From positions 3,390-67,389 of the forward strand of contig JAJECF010000199.1 of assembly GCA_022822125.1 (NCBI GenBank): a stretch of 64,000 nucleotides of DNA. Reading direction: 5' to 3'. Made by a program: the position numbers and the translations under genes. Shown one piece after another: positions 1 to 8,715 of this stretch; position 1 is the first letter of the stretch; every line of letters starts with the position of its first letter. The DNA comes from Alphaproteobacteria bacterium. GTDB taxonomy: Bacteria > Pseudomonadota > Alphaproteobacteria > Bin95. Below the pieces are notes generated by a model. That model searched no databases, had not been told where the DNA came from, and saw nothing but the letters and a program-made list of their open reading frames with translations.

Positions 1-40
1 GGCACAGAAAGCGTCTGTCGATGTCGGCGACGGTTGTCAT
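1..40 (-). CDS. N-terminal fragment of a minus-strand gene, unidentified
   Basis: An ATG at 40 on the minus strand opens a frame that runs off the window edge and reads MTTVADIDRRFLC. A weak purine-rich GGACGA lies just upstream. Thirteen residues are too few to assign a family, and the call rests only on an open frame with a plausible start and on the lack of any other gene between here and the plus-strand gene near 131. Confidence 0.3.
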   Translation of the reverse strand, partial: MTTVADIDRRFLC

Positions 41-130
41 GTCGTTTCGTCCGGCATGAGCGGCCAGACTACATGAGGCGTCGGGAGATGTCAGCGCCGC
101 GCCTCGAATCGCGAACCCTGCTATAGTGGG

Positions 131-619
131 ATGCATCCCGCCGTCGGCAAGGACGAGGCAAGAGCCGCCGCCATGACCGCCATAGCCGCAAATGTCGCCA
201 TCGACTGGCGCTGCCGCCATACATGGCGCCGGGCGTCGAAGAACACCGCCTGGTGCCTTCTCGGCTGCTCCATCGGCGATTTCGGCACCATCGCCTTCTT
301 CCAGTTCACCGGGATTCCCTGGCCGACCATGGCGATCATGTGTCTGGCCATCGTGAACGGGCTGGCGACCTCCATCGCCCTGGAGACGGTCATCCTCTCG
401 CGCCAGATGGACCTGCGGGCGGCGTTCCGCACCGCGATCGGCATGTCCTTCATCTCCATGATCTCCATGGAGGCCATGATGAATGCGGTGGACTGGGCGT
501 TGACCGGCGGCGCCATGCTGACATGGTGGGTCGTGCCGCTCATGCTGGCCGCGGGCTTCGTCACGCCGCTGCCCTACAATTACTGGCGGCTGAAGGCGCT
601 CGGGAAAGCCTGCCACTGA
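131..619 (+). CDS. DUF4396 family integral membrane protein
   Basis: This is a 162-residue protein with four hydrophobic segments at about residues 38-60, 65-88, 98-122 and 127-147, ending in a short charged cytoplasmic-type tail. The run of helices with many Met, Ser and Thr residues and the end PLPYNYWRLKALGK fit the DUF4396 membrane family, whose role is unknown. An ATG at 173 (residue 15) is an alternative start, and a -10-like TATAGT at 122-127 would place transcription just before it. The next gene encodes an exported cytochrome c, 17 bp downstream on the same strand, so the two may be co-transcribed. Family assignment is by recall of the motif pattern; no function is claimed. Confidence 0.7.
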   Translation: MHPAVGKDEARAAAMTAIAANVAIDWRCRHTWRRASKNTAWCLLGCSIGDFGTIAFFQFTGIPWPTMAIMCLAIVNGLATSIALETVILSRQMDLRAAFRTAIGMSFISMISMEAMMNAVDWALTGGAMLTWWVVPLMLAAGFVTPLPYNYWRLKALGKACH

Positions 620-636
620 GAGCGGGGAGGGGTGGC

Positions 637-1071
637 GTGAGACACGCTCTTGCGCTCGTCGCGTTTCTGGCTCCGGCGGCTGCGTTCGCGGGCCACGAGC
701 TGGAAGGCCGCGACCTGGAAAACGGGCAAGCGCTCTATGCGGAACACTGCGCCTCCTGCCACGGGGCGAAGCTGGAGGGCCAGCCCGACTGGCGGCAGCC
801 CGGTCCGGACGGCGTCTTTCCCGCGCCGCCCCACGATGCGAGCGGCCACACCTGGCACCACGACAACCGGCTGCTGTTCGACTACACGAAACTCGGCGGC
901 GAAGCGCTGTTCGCGGCGCGCGGCATCCGCGGGCCGAAGAGCGGAATGCAGGGGTTTGCGGATGTCCTGAGCGATGACGGGATCTGGGACATCCTCGCCT
1001 ATATCCGCTCCACCTGGCCGGAGCGGGTCAGGGAAGTGCAGGCCGCGAGGAATCCGCCCCACAACCGGTAG
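637..1071 (+). CDS. Exported c-type cytochrome
   Basis: The 144-residue product starts at GTG 637 behind a strong GGGGAGGGG ribosome site. It has a signal peptide ending near AAAFA (cleavage after residue 18), then one haem-attachment motif C38-A-S-C41-H42. M104 in KSGMQGF is the likely sixth haem-iron ligand, and the helix GIWDILAYIRS near residues 115-125 is the usual C-terminal class I cytochrome helix. It therefore belongs to the small periplasmic mono-haem cytochromes c. Its electron partners are not shown by the neighbours (DUF4396 upstream, SDR downstream). Frame and start are well supported; the physiological role is open. Confidence 0.85.
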   Translation: MRHALALVAFLAPAAAFAGHELEGRDLENGQALYAEHCASCHGAKLEGQPDWRQPGPDGVFPAPPHDASGHTWHHDNRLLFDYTKLGGEALFAARGIRGPKSGMQGFADVLSDDGIWDILAYIRSTWPERVREVQAARNPPHNR

Positions 1072-1167
1072 CCGCCCTCTGTCGCGGGATGCCGCGCACG
1101 GCGCCGCTTGATGGGAAATTCCCGCCGCGCTATCCAGAAAGAGGGCGAAACAGCGAGGCAATCTTCC

Positions 1168-1938
1168 ATGACCGGCACGCCGGGCTACTTCCAGGGCAAG
1201 ACCATCGTCATCACCGGGGCTGCGAGCGGCATCGGCCGGGCGACAGCGCAGATCTTCTCCCGCGAGGGCGCCCATGTCGTCGCCTGCGACATCGACGAAG
1301 CGGGCAATGACAACACGGTGGAGATCGTCCGCCAGACCGGCGGCCGGGCGCTTGCCGTCGCCACCGACGTCACCCGCCGCGAGGATGTGAATGCCGCGGT
1401 TGCGGAGGCGATCCGGGAGTTCGGGCGGATCGACTTCATGTTCAACTGCGCCGGGGCGGCGGTCCGCCGGTCCGCCTTTCTCGACATCGACGACGAGCTC
1501 TGGCGGCGCACCTGGGCGATCAATGTGGACGGTGTGCTCTTCGGCATGCAGGCGGTGCTGCCGCATATGCTGGAGAACGGCAAGGGCGTGATCGTGAATG
1601 TCGCCTCCATGTCCCACAAGCGCGGCGGGCCTGGCACCTCCGTGCATTACGCCTCCGCCAAGGGCGCGGTGCTGACCATGACGCTGGGCGTGGCGAGGGA
1701 GTTCGCGAGCCGCGGCATACGCTGCCTGTCGATCTCGCCGGGCCCCGTCGAGACGCCGTTTCAGGCGGCGGCGGCGACGACGCCGGACACGATGGCGACC
1801 TTCCTCTCGGACGTGCCGATGGGCCGCTTCGGCCAGCCGCAGGAGATCGGCGAGCTGGTGCTGTTCATGTGCTCCGACGCCTGCGAATTCATGACCGCCG
1901 ACACCGTCTATGTGAACGGCGGCGGCGGTTGGCGGTAG
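1168..1938 (+). CDS. SDR family NAD(P)-dependent oxidoreductase
   Basis: A classical short-chain dehydrogenase of 256 residues. It shows the cofactor motif T16-G-A-A-S-G-I-G23, an acidic D41 after beta-2 that favours NAD over NADP, N119, and the catalytic S147/Y161/K165 set (YASAK). The C-terminal segment DTVYVNGGGGW matches the usual family end. An upstream ATG at 1108 would add 20 residues that lack family character, so the ATG at 1168 is preferred. Substrate cannot be told from sequence. It converges with the DUF924 gene, with 5 bp between the two stops. Confidence 0.88.
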   Translation: MTGTPGYFQGKTIVITGAASGIGRATAQIFSREGAHVVACDIDEAGNDNTVEIVRQTGGRALAVATDVTRREDVNAAVAEAIREFGRIDFMFNCAGAAVRRSAFLDIDDELWRRTWAINVDGVLFGMQAVLPHMLENGKGVIVNVASMSHKRGGPGTSVHYASAKGAVLTMTLGVAREFASRGIRCLSISPGPVETPFQAAAATTPDTMATFLSDVPMGRFGQPQEIGELVLFMCSDACEFMTADTVYVNGGGGWR

Positions 1939-1943
1939 GCCGC

Positions 1944-2510
1944 CTACTGCCCGAAGCGGTTTTCCGGGTCGGAAGCGAAGGCGTCCTCCTCGGGCGTGGA
2001 GGGGCGGCCGAGGATGGCGTTGCGGTGGGGAAAGCGGCCGAAGCGGCGGATGATCTCGCGGTGCCGGCGCGCGGCCCGGCGGCCTTCGGCGTTGCCCCAG
2101 GCATCGAACAGGCTGACGGCGAGCTCCTGGTCGGCAAGCGCCTCGCTGTGCTCCAGCGGCAGGTAGAAGAAGCCGCGGAGCGCGCCCGGCGCGGCCCGGT
2201 CGTACCCGTGCGCGAGTGCGAAGCGGGCAAGCTCGCGGGCGCGGGCGTCGCCGGCGAAAGCGCGCGCCGCGCCCCGGTAGATATTGCGGGGAAACTGGTC
2301 GAGCAGCAGGATGAGCGCCAGGCAGGGGCGCTCCCGCCAGCGCCAGTCGTCGAAGCCGCCGGCCAGCGCCTCCTCGACCGCGGGCTCGAAACGCCGGCAT
2401 AGCTCGTCGAACGCCGGCCCGCCCCGGAACCAGGCCTCGCGCGGCTGGCCGAACCCGGCGGCGTCGGGCGGGCCGAACCAGAAGTCGAGCACGGCGTCCG
2501 GGCCGCTCAC
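1944..2510 (-). CDS. DUF924 family protein
   Basis: This 188-residue protein carries the DUF924 hallmarks: an N-terminal LDFWFG segment, the central LDQFPRNIYRG motif, the FYLPLEHSE segment and a FPHRNAILGR tail. The family forms an all-helical tetratricopeptide-like fold of unknown biochemical role. The GTG start at 2510 overlaps the lpxK TGA in a GTGA, so it is translationally coupled as the last gene of the lipid A operon. A longer frame reaches back to 2564 inside lpxK, but the added residues lack family similarity. Confidence 0.85.
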   Translation of the reverse strand: MSGPDAVLDFWFGPPDAAGFGQPREAWFRGGPAFDELCRRFEPAVEEALAGGFDDWRWRERPCLALILLLDQFPRNIYRGAARAFAGDARARELARFALAHGYDRAAPGALRGFFYLPLEHSEALADQELAVSLFDAWGNAEGRRAARRHREIIRRFGRFPHRNAILGRPSTPEEDAFASDPENRFGQ

Positions 2511-3466
2511 GGCATCAGCCCCTTCTCCCGCAGCAGGCGGTCGAGGCCGCCGGGGTCGCGCCATTCTATGGCGACGGCCACGGTCTCGACCGCCGCGCGG
2601 ATCTCCGCCGGCAGGCGCACGGCGTCCTTCTCCGTGGTGACGCAGACCGCGCCGAGCGCCGCCGCCCGTTCCAGAAGCGCCATCGCCTCCTCCGGGCGGT
2701 AGGCATGATGATCGGGGAAGGCGCGGAATTCGACCAGGCGCGCGCCCAGCTCCTGCAGGGTTTCGGCGAATTTGGCCGGCCGGCCGATGCCGGCGAAGCC
2801 CAGCACGGCCTTGCCCGCAAGCCGCTCGCTGCCGGGCGCCGGCATGAGCCGCGCTTCCAGCCGGGGCAGGCCGTTCGGCAAGGCGCGCGCGGGGCCGCCG
2901 ACCACGACGAGCGCGTCGGCGCGGGCATGGGCGGCGGCCGCAGGCTCGCGCAGCGGGCCGGCCGGGAAAACGCGCCCATTGCCGTATCCGACCGCGCCGT
3001 CGGCCACCAGGATCGCCGCGTCCTTGGCGAGGCTCCCGTTCTGGAAGCCGTCATCCATCACGATGACACTGGCGCCCGCCTCGGCCGCGGCAAGCGCACC
3101 GGCGGGGCGGTTGCGCGCAACCCAGGTCGGCGCAGCGCGCGCGAGCAGCAGCGGCTCGTCGCCGACATCGCCGGCGCCATGCGCGGCCGGATTGACGCGG
3201 ACCGGGCCGCGCTCGCGGCCGCCATAGCCGCGCGAGAGGAAATGCGGGCTTTGCCCGGCGGCGGCGAGGCGCCCGGCCACGGCGAGCGCGACCGGCGTCT
3301 TGCCGGCTCCGCCCAGCACGGCGTTGCCGATGCACACAACCGGCGCGGGCGCCCGGCGCGCCTTGCCCCGGGCAGGTCGCGCGAGCCGCGCATACAACAG
3401 GCCGGCCGGGGCGAGGAGCCGGCCCGCCAGCGCGTCCTCATCGTTCCAGAAAGCGGGCGGGCGCAT
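2507..3466 (-). CDS. lpxK: Tetraacyldisaccharide 4'-kinase LpxK
   Basis: LpxK phosphorylates the 4' position of the lipid A disaccharide precursor at the inner face of the cytoplasmic membrane, giving lipid IVA. The 319-residue length is normal. The P-loop is atypical for the family as expected (GGAGKT at residues 52-57), preceded by the beta-strand PVVCIGNAVLG. The later VIVMDDGFQN, YGNGRVFPAGPLREP and FPDHHAY segments are all family signatures. It follows waaA by 3 bp and overlaps the DUF924 gene at its end, in a minus-strand lipid A/Kdo operon. Confidence 0.95.
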   Translation of the reverse strand: MRPPAFWNDEDALAGRLLAPAGLLYARLARPARGKARRAPAPVVCIGNAVLGGAGKTPVALAVAGRLAAAGQSPHFLSRGYGGRERGPVRVNPAAHGAGDVGDEPLLLARAAPTWVARNRPAGALAAAEAGASVIVMDDGFQNGSLAKDAAILVADGAVGYGNGRVFPAGPLREPAAAAHARADALVVVGGPARALPNGLPRLEARLMPAPGSERLAGKAVLGFAGIGRPAKFAETLQELGARLVEFRAFPDHHAYRPEEAMALLERAAALGAVCVTTEKDAVRLPAEIRAAVETVAVAIEWRDPGGLDRLLREKGLMP

Positions 3467-3469
3467 GGT

Positions 3470-4738
3470 TCAGATGCGGGCGAGCAGCGGCGAGAGCGCG
3501 CCCAGCACTTCGTCGAGCACGCCGCCGCGCGCATTGGCCACCGCCGCCGCGCGCGCCGCCTGCGCCCGCCGCGCTTCGTTGTCGGACAGCAGGAGGCCGA
3601 TGGCGGCCACCAGCTCGTCCCGGTCCGCAACCCGGCGCGCGCCGCCGGCCGCCGCCAGTTCGGATACGATCTCGAGGAAATTGAACATGGCCGGCCCATG
3701 CACCAGGGCCGCGCCCAGCCGCGCAGGCTCCAGCGGGTTCTGCCCGCCATGCGGCACCAGAGACCCGCCGACGAACACCGCCTCGGCCACGCGGTAGAAC
3801 AGCCCGAGCTCGTCCAGCGTGTCGATCAGATAGACTTCCGTTGCTGCGCCCGGCAGCTCTCCGCGCGAGCGCCTCGCGACCGAGAGGCCGCCCTTCGCCG
3901 AAAGCAGCGCCTCGATCTCGTCGCCGCGTTCGGGGTGGCGGGGCGCCAGCAGGGTCAGCACGCCGGCATGGCTGTGCCTGAGCGCCTCATGCGCATAGGC
4001 GACCTGCGCCTCTTCGCCGGGATGGGTGGAGGCGGCGAGCCACACCGGGCGGTCGGCCACCGCGTCCAGCACGGCCTCGAGCGCCGTTTCGTCCGCAGCG
4101 AGCGGCGGCGCGGCGTATTTCAGGTTGCCGGGAATGCGGACGGGCTCGGCCCCCAGCATGCGGAACCGCGCGGCGTGCTCGGCATCCTGCGCAAGCGTGA
4201 CCTCGAATGCGCCGAGCAGCCGGCGCGCAAAGCGCGGGAAGCGCCGCCAGCGCCGGAAGGAGGCGGGCGACATGCGCGCGTTCAGCAGCGCGGCCGGCAC
4301 GCTTTGCGCGCGGAGTTCGCCAAGCATGTTGGGCCAGAGCTCGGACTCGATCCACAGCGCGAGGTCCGGGCGCCAGTGTTCGAGGAAGCGGCGCACCCAG
4401 GCCGTCCTGTCCATGGGGTAATACTGGTGGATGGCGCCGGGCGGCAGCCGGCGCCCCAGGAGGACGGCGGCGGTGCGGGTGACGGAGGTTGCGAGCACCG
4501 CCGCGTCCGGCCGCACGGCGGCGAGCCTGTCGATCAGCGGCAGGACGGAGGCGGTCTCGCCGATGCTGGCGCCGTGGAACCACACCAGCGGGCCGTCGGG
4601 CCGCGCCGCGCCGGCGACGCCCCGCCGTTCCGGCAGGCGGGCGGGGTCCTCCCGGCCGCGCCGCCGACGGTGGGCGACATAGGCCGGCAGGACGGGCGCC
4701 AGAAGGTCGGTCGCCGCCCGGTAGGCGAGGTGCATCAT
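3470..4738 (-). CDS. waaA: 3-deoxy-D-manno-octulosonic acid transferase WaaA/KdtA
   Basis: WaaA adds Kdo from CMP-Kdo to the lipid A precursor. The 422-residue product begins with a hydrophobic anchor (residues 4-20) followed by the Glycos_transf_N domain with the conserved GASIGET (E61 is the expected catalytic base). The C-terminal GT-B half contains VFVGGSLVPHGGQNPLEPA, the nucleotide-sugar binding signature. The start is MM at 4738, overlapping the stop of the upstream DUF374 gene in an ATGA. The long frame continuing to 5395 is an artefact of antisense-free high GC. Position between DUF374 and lpxK matches alphaproteobacterial lipid A operons. Confidence 0.95.
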   Translation of the reverse strand: MMHLAYRAATDLLAPVLPAYVAHRRRRGREDPARLPERRGVAGAARPDGPLVWFHGASIGETASVLPLIDRLAAVRPDAAVLATSVTRTAAVLLGRRLPPGAIHQYYPMDRTAWVRRFLEHWRPDLALWIESELWPNMLGELRAQSVPAALLNARMSPASFRRWRRFPRFARRLLGAFEVTLAQDAEHAARFRMLGAEPVRIPGNLKYAAPPLAADETALEAVLDAVADRPVWLAASTHPGEEAQVAYAHEALRHSHAGVLTLLAPRHPERGDEIEALLSAKGGLSVARRSRGELPGAATEVYLIDTLDELGLFYRVAEAVFVGGSLVPHGGQNPLEPARLGAALVHGPAMFNFLEIVSELAAAGGARRVADRDELVAAIGLLLSDNEARRAQAARAAAVANARGGVLDEVLGALSPLLARI

Positions 4739-5421
4739 GGCGCGGCGGCGGACGGCAGGGGGGCGTGCCCGCAGAGCCGGTCGGCCCGGTCGGTCAGGCT
4801 GTCCAGCGCCTCTTTGAGGCGCGGCAGGGCGTCGTCGTCCGAAACCGGCAACGCCTCGCCGAACAGATAGACGCCGCGATTGACCGGCAGCGGCAGCTGC
4901 ATGCGGTCCCAGGTCGGCAGCAGCACGCGCCGGCGCACCGAGCAGGACACTGGCAGGATGCGCACCCGGGTAAGCCGCGCCAGCGCCGCAGCGCCCGGAT
5001 GCGGCACGCCGCGCGGCCCGCGCGGCCCGTCCGGGGTGATGGCGACGATGGCGCCGGCGCGCACCAGCCTGACCAGATGGCGCAGCGCCGCCGAGCCGCC
5101 GCGCCGGGTGGAGCCGTAAACGGCGCGCATGCCCCGGCCCTCCGCCAGGGCGGCGGCCAGCCGGCCGTCCCTGTGGCCCGAAGCCAGCACATGCGTGCGT
5201 TCCGGGGCCGGCCAGCCGGCGATCACCGGCATCAGCCGGCCGTGCCAGAGGCACACCACCGCCCCGCCGTCTTCCCTGAACGCGGCCTCCAGATGCTCGC
5301 GCCCCTCGACATGCCAGCGCGTCGTGCCGGCCACCAGCCGGATATAGCCGGCCAGCGCGCGCCGGACGAGCTGCTGCGTCGCCGGGCGGCGCCAAAGGCG
5401 TTTGCCGAGGCGGTCAGGCAA
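4735..5421 (-). CDS. DUF374 lysophospholipid/lipid A acyltransferase family (LpxJ-like)
   Basis: The product has the DUF374 pattern: an N-terminal segment TTRWHVEGREH, the acyltransferase-like WHGRLMPVI motif, ASGHRDGRL, the GSTRRGG block and the highly conserved ITPDGPRGPR. DUF374 includes LpxJ of epsilonproteobacteria, a secondary acyltransferase of lipid A; the location between an MsbA-like exporter and waaA supports a role in lipid A modification here, but this is inference. The start is uncertain: a TTG at 5421 overlaps the upstream stop by 8 bp and gives 228 residues that begin where the family usually does; ATGs at 5454 and 5466 would give longer overlaps. Confidence 0.85.
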   Translation of the reverse strand: MPDRLGKRLWRRPATQQLVRRALAGYIRLVAGTTRWHVEGREHLEAAFREDGGAVVCLWHGRLMPVIAGWPAPERTHVLASGHRDGRLAAALAEGRGMRAVYGSTRRGGSAALRHLVRLVRAGAIVAITPDGPRGPRGVPHPGAAALARLTRVRILPVSCSVRRRVLLPTWDRMQLPLPVNRGVYLFGEALPVSDDDALPRLKEALDSLTDRADRLCGHAPLPSAAAP

Positions 5422-7183
5422 TGCGCCGGCTCGCCTCGGCGAACTGGAGCGCATGCAGCCGGGCATAGGCGCCGCTTTGCGCCAGCAGCGCCCCGTGCCC
5501 GCCCGATTCGATCACCCGGCCGTTGTCGATGACATGGATGACATCGGCATTGGCGACCGTGGAGAGGCGGTGCGCGATGACGACGGTGGTGCGGCCCTCC
5601 TTCAGGCGCTCCAGCGCGGCCTGCACCAGCCGTTCGGTTTCCGTGTCGAGCGCGGAGGTGGCCTCGTCGAGCAGCAGGATCGGTGCATCCTTCAACATGG
5701 CGCGCGCGATGGCGATGCGCTGGCGCTGGCCGCCCGAGAGCCGCACGCCGAACTCGCCGACCCGCGTCAGATAGCCGTCTCGCATGGCCTCGATGAAGCT
5801 GTGCGCCCCCGCATTGCGCGCCGCGGCCTCGACCTCCGCCTCCGCCGCGCCCGCCCGGCCGCAGGCGATATTGGCGTATATGCTGTCGTCAAACAGCGCC
5901 ACCTCCTGGCTCACCAGCGCGATATTGGCGCGCAGCGAGGCGAGGGTGACCCCCCGCAGATCCTGCCCGTCTATGGCGACACGGCCGGCGGAGACGTCGT
6001 AGAAGCGCGGTATGAGGTTGAGGATGGTCGTCTTACCGGCGCCGGACGCCCCGACCAGGGCCGAGCTGCGCCCGGCCGGGAAGGAGAGCGAGAGGCCGGA
6101 CAGCGCCGCCGGCCCGCCCGAATAGGCGAAGGACACGTCCTCGAAGACGATCTCGCCCCGGGCGATGCGGAGCGGCGCGGCGTCCGGTGGATCCACGATT
6201 TCCGGCTCCCGGTCCAGCAATTCGAAACAGCGATGCGCGCCGACCAGCCCCTGCTGGATGGCCGTGTTGACGCTGACGAGGTTCTTGACCGGCCGGTAGG
6301 CCACCAGGAATGCGGTGAGGAACGCGACGATCGTGCCCGGCGAGAGCTTGCCGGAGGCGACCTGCGCGCCGCCGTAGAAGATGACGCCCGCAATGGCGAC
6401 GGCGGCCAGGAACTCCATGATGGGCCGGGAGAGCGCCTGCACCCGCACCGCCTTGATCGCCAGGCGGCGGATGCGCTCGATGACGGCGTCGGCCTGCCTG
6501 CGCTCGCGCTCCTCGAGGCGGTAGGCCTTGATGTGGCGGATGCCGGTCATGGTCTGTTCGAGCGTGGCCGTGAACTCGCCCCAGCTCGTCTGCGCGGACC
6601 GCGCGATCCGGCGGATGCGCCGGCCGATGCGCAGCACCAGGACGAGCGCGGTCGGGAAGGCGAACAGCACGATCAGGGTGAGCGCCCAGTGTTGGTAGAA
6701 CAGCACGCCGAGCAGGAAAAGGATGGTGAGGCTGTCCCGGCCGAGCGCCAGAAGCGTCGTGGACAGGGCGGCGCGCATCAGGTTCGCGTCGTTGGTGAAG
6801 CGCGAGATCAGGACGCCGGTGCGGCTGTTGTCGAAAAACGCCAGATCGGCATGGACCAGATGGCCGAACATGGCGGACTGGAAGGACGCGATGACGCCCT
6901 GGCCCACCTTCGCGAGGATGACGGCCGAGAAATAGGCCGAGAAGCCCTGCGCCAGGCCTAGCGCGACGATCGTAAGCGACACGCCGATGATCAGCGCCTC
7001 GTCGCCCGCCACCAGCACCTCGTCCACCAGCGTCTGTACCACGCGGATATAGCCGGCGCTTGCGGCCGCGCCGAGCGCCATCGCCAGCCCGGCCAGGCGA
7101 AGCGCGGGCAGGTTTGCGCGGATATGGCTCCGCCACAGGCGGCCGATCAATGCGCGGGCGACAAGGGGCTGGGCGGAAGCCAT
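5414..7183 (-). CDS. MsbA-like ABC exporter (fused permease/ATPase)
   Basis: A half-size type I ABC exporter of 589 residues with an N-terminal six-helix domain (about residues 20-320) and a C-terminal ATPase. The ATPase has Walker A GASGAGKT near residue 376, the signature LSGGQRQRIAIARAML near 479-495 and Walker B ILLLDEATSALD near 496-507. Heading the DUF374-waaA-lpxK chain, it is most simply the lipid A flippase MsbA, although other lipid exporters share this design. ATG 7183 is chosen over an upstream ATG at 7252, whose extra 23 residues are Cys/Ala/Pro-rich and unlike the family. The gene upstream is divergent (LIV operon at 7455). Confidence 0.88.
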   Translation of the reverse strand: MASAQPLVARALIGRLWRSHIRANLPALRLAGLAMALGAAASAGYIRVVQTLVDEVLVAGDEALIIGVSLTIVALGLAQGFSAYFSAVILAKVGQGVIASFQSAMFGHLVHADLAFFDNSRTGVLISRFTNDANLMRAALSTTLLALGRDSLTILFLLGVLFYQHWALTLIVLFAFPTALVLVLRIGRRIRRIARSAQTSWGEFTATLEQTMTGIRHIKAYRLEERERRQADAVIERIRRLAIKAVRVQALSRPIMEFLAAVAIAGVIFYGGAQVASGKLSPGTIVAFLTAFLVAYRPVKNLVSVNTAIQQGLVGAHRCFELLDREPEIVDPPDAAPLRIARGEIVFEDVSFAYSGGPAALSGLSLSFPAGRSSALVGASGAGKTTILNLIPRFYDVSAGRVAIDGQDLRGVTLASLRANIALVSQEVALFDDSIYANIACGRAGAAEAEVEAAARNAGAHSFIEAMRDGYLTRVGEFGVRLSGGQRQRIAIARAMLKDAPILLLDEATSALDTETERLVQAALERLKEGRTTVVIAHRLSTVANADVIHVIDNGRVIESGGHGALLAQSGAYARLHALQFAEASRRIA

Positions 7184-7370
7184 AAGGGGCGCTTCATAGC
7201 ACGGGCAGGCGGCGGACGGGAGCGCCGATGCGCATGCTGCAGGCTCGGGCATCCATGCGGCCGCGCGGAGACGCAGAAAGGGCTGCAGCGTCTTGATTTC
7301 GACGTTGCCGGGCCGCCGCCGGCGACCCGCGAAAGCCCGTTAATCCCGGACGCCAGGCGGACGCGGTTGC

Positions 7371-7399
7371 TTGTCGCCCGGCGGGCGGCGGCGTAGAGT
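7371..7399 (+). promoter_or_regulatory. Candidate sigma-70-type promoter of the LIV operon
   Basis: TTGTCG at 7371-7376 and TAGAGT at 7394-7399 are separated by 17 bp, giving a start near 7406 and a leader of about 50 nt before the binding-protein gene. The 271-bp divergent gap from 7184 to 7454 also has to hold the promoter for the lipid A operon, but no clear element was found for that direction. Confidence 0.4.
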
Positions 7400-7454
7400 A
7401 GTTGCAAGCCAACGTCGGGGCTTCGGGAAACCGGCCTTTTCATCAGGGAGGAGC

Positions 7455-8636
7455 ATGACAGTGAAATTCTTGCATCGCGTTGCGACAACAGCGGCGGCGG
7501 CAGCGCTGCTCGCGGGGGCGGCCCAGGCCGACGAGATCAGGATCGGGGTGCTCTACCCGATCGCCGGAACCGGCGCGGTTTACGGCGAGCCGGCCATGCA
7601 CGGCCACAATATGGCCGCGGACGAGCTCAACGCCGCCGGCGGCATTCTCGGCAAGAAGATCGTGAGCTTCGCCCGCGACACCAAGCTGAAACCGGCCGCC
7701 GCCTCGGCCGCCGCCAAGGAGCTGATTACCAAGGACGGCGTCGATGTGCTGGTCGGCGGCCTCTCCTCGGCCGTCGGCCTCGCAATCTCGGAGGTCGCGC
7801 GCCAGGAGGGGGTCGTCTATGTCGCGACGATCCCAAAAACCATCAAGATGACCACTGAGAAGCGCCACGCCCATGTGTTCCGCACCGCCTCGCATACAGA
7901 CTTCGAGGGCGATGCGATGGGCCAGATCGTCGCCAAGCTCGGCCTCAAGAAGATCTGCGACATCCAGCTCGATTACGCCTATGGCCACGACCTTGCGGCC
8001 GGCATCGAGAAAGGGCTGAAGCGCCATGCGCCGAATGCGGAGAAGGTGCTCGACCTGCGCGTCAAGCTCGGCGCGACGGACTACAACGCCTTCATTTCCC
8101 AGATCATGGGCGCGGGCTGCGACGGCGTGACGAGCGGCCTCTGGGGCTCCCATTTCGTCAATTTCGCCCAGCAGGGCAGTCCTTTCGGACTGTTCAACCA
8201 GATCAAATACATCTCCGGCGGCGAGATCGCGAGCCATGAGATCGCCGGCAAGATGAAGGGCGACTATCCGGACAATGTGTGGTCCAACACCTATGAGCTC
8301 TGGTACCACCACCACGATCCGAGCCATGTCGAGTTCCAGAAGGCGCTCGCGGAGCGGTCCGGCACCAAGGAAACGGCGATGTGGCCGGTGCTCGCCTATA
8401 TCGGCGTGAAATTCATCGCTGCCGCTGCCGAGAAGGCCGGCTCGATGGAGGCGGACAAGCTCGCCGCCGCGCTGAAGGGCATGACCATCCAGACGCCCGT
8501 CGGCCCGCGCACCATCGACCCGGAGACCCACCAGGCCGACGCCGGCCAGTTCTGGGGCCCGATGGTGAAGAAGGAAGGCGCCGACTACCGCGTGATGGAC
8601 CCGATCACCTTCATCCCGGCGGTCCTCGCAGAGTAG
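7455..8636 (+). CDS. Branched-chain amino acid-type ABC transporter substrate-binding protein
   Basis: A 393-residue periplasmic binding protein of the Peripla_BP_6/LivJ-K class. It has an N-terminal signal peptide ending near GAAQA, followed directly by DEIRIGVLYPIAGTGAVYG, the family's first strand and ligand loop. ATG 7455 has a strong GGGAGGAG site and precedes the signal peptide; the longer frame from 7371 is rejected. The ligand may be an amino acid, an amide or another carboxylate; family members cannot be told apart by eye. It is the first gene of a complete LIV importer, and a hairpin after its stop suggests it is made in excess of the membrane parts. Confidence 0.9.
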   Translation: MTVKFLHRVATTAAAAALLAGAAQADEIRIGVLYPIAGTGAVYGEPAMHGHNMAADELNAAGGILGKKIVSFARDTKLKPAAASAAAKELITKDGVDVLVGGLSSAVGLAISEVARQEGVVYVATIPKTIKMTTEKRHAHVFRTASHTDFEGDAMGQIVAKLGLKKICDIQLDYAYGHDLAAGIEKGLKRHAPNAEKVLDLRVKLGATDYNAFISQIMGAGCDGVTSGLWGSHFVNFAQQGSPFGLFNQIKYISGGEIASHEIAGKMKGDYPDNVWSNTYELWYHHHDPSHVEFQKALAERSGTKETAMWPVLAYIGVKFIAAAAEKAGSMEADKLAAALKGMTIQTPVGPRTIDPETHQADAGQFWGPMVKKEGADYRVMDPITFIPAVLAE

Positions 8637-8650
8637 CCGGGAAGGACGAG

Positions 8651-8688
8651 CGCGGCCGGCCGTTCACGCGGCCGGCCGCGATTTCTTT
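8651..8688 (+). terminator. Hairpin terminator/attenuator between binding protein and permease genes
   Basis: CGCGGCCGGCCG at 8651-8662 pairs with its perfect complement at 8669-8680 around a 6-nt loop, giving a 12-bp GC-rich stem, followed by ATTTCTTT. It lies in the 79-bp gap after the binding-protein stop. Such an intraoperonic hairpin commonly lets partial readthrough into the permease genes while stabilising the upstream mRNA. Confidence 0.6.
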
Positions 8689-8715
8689 GCCCCGAAACCG
8701 GAACGGAGCCCGCCT

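Noticed and set aside
580..2400. Long open frame antisense to the SDR and DUF924 region
   Set aside because: High-GC shadow: it crosses several well-supported genes, is rich in Arg/Pro/Ala and shows no family motif.
2705..4870. 721-codon plus-strand frame opposite lpxK and waaA
   Set aside because: It lies wholly antisense to two clear genes and has only low-complexity Arg/Gly/Ala-rich sequence.
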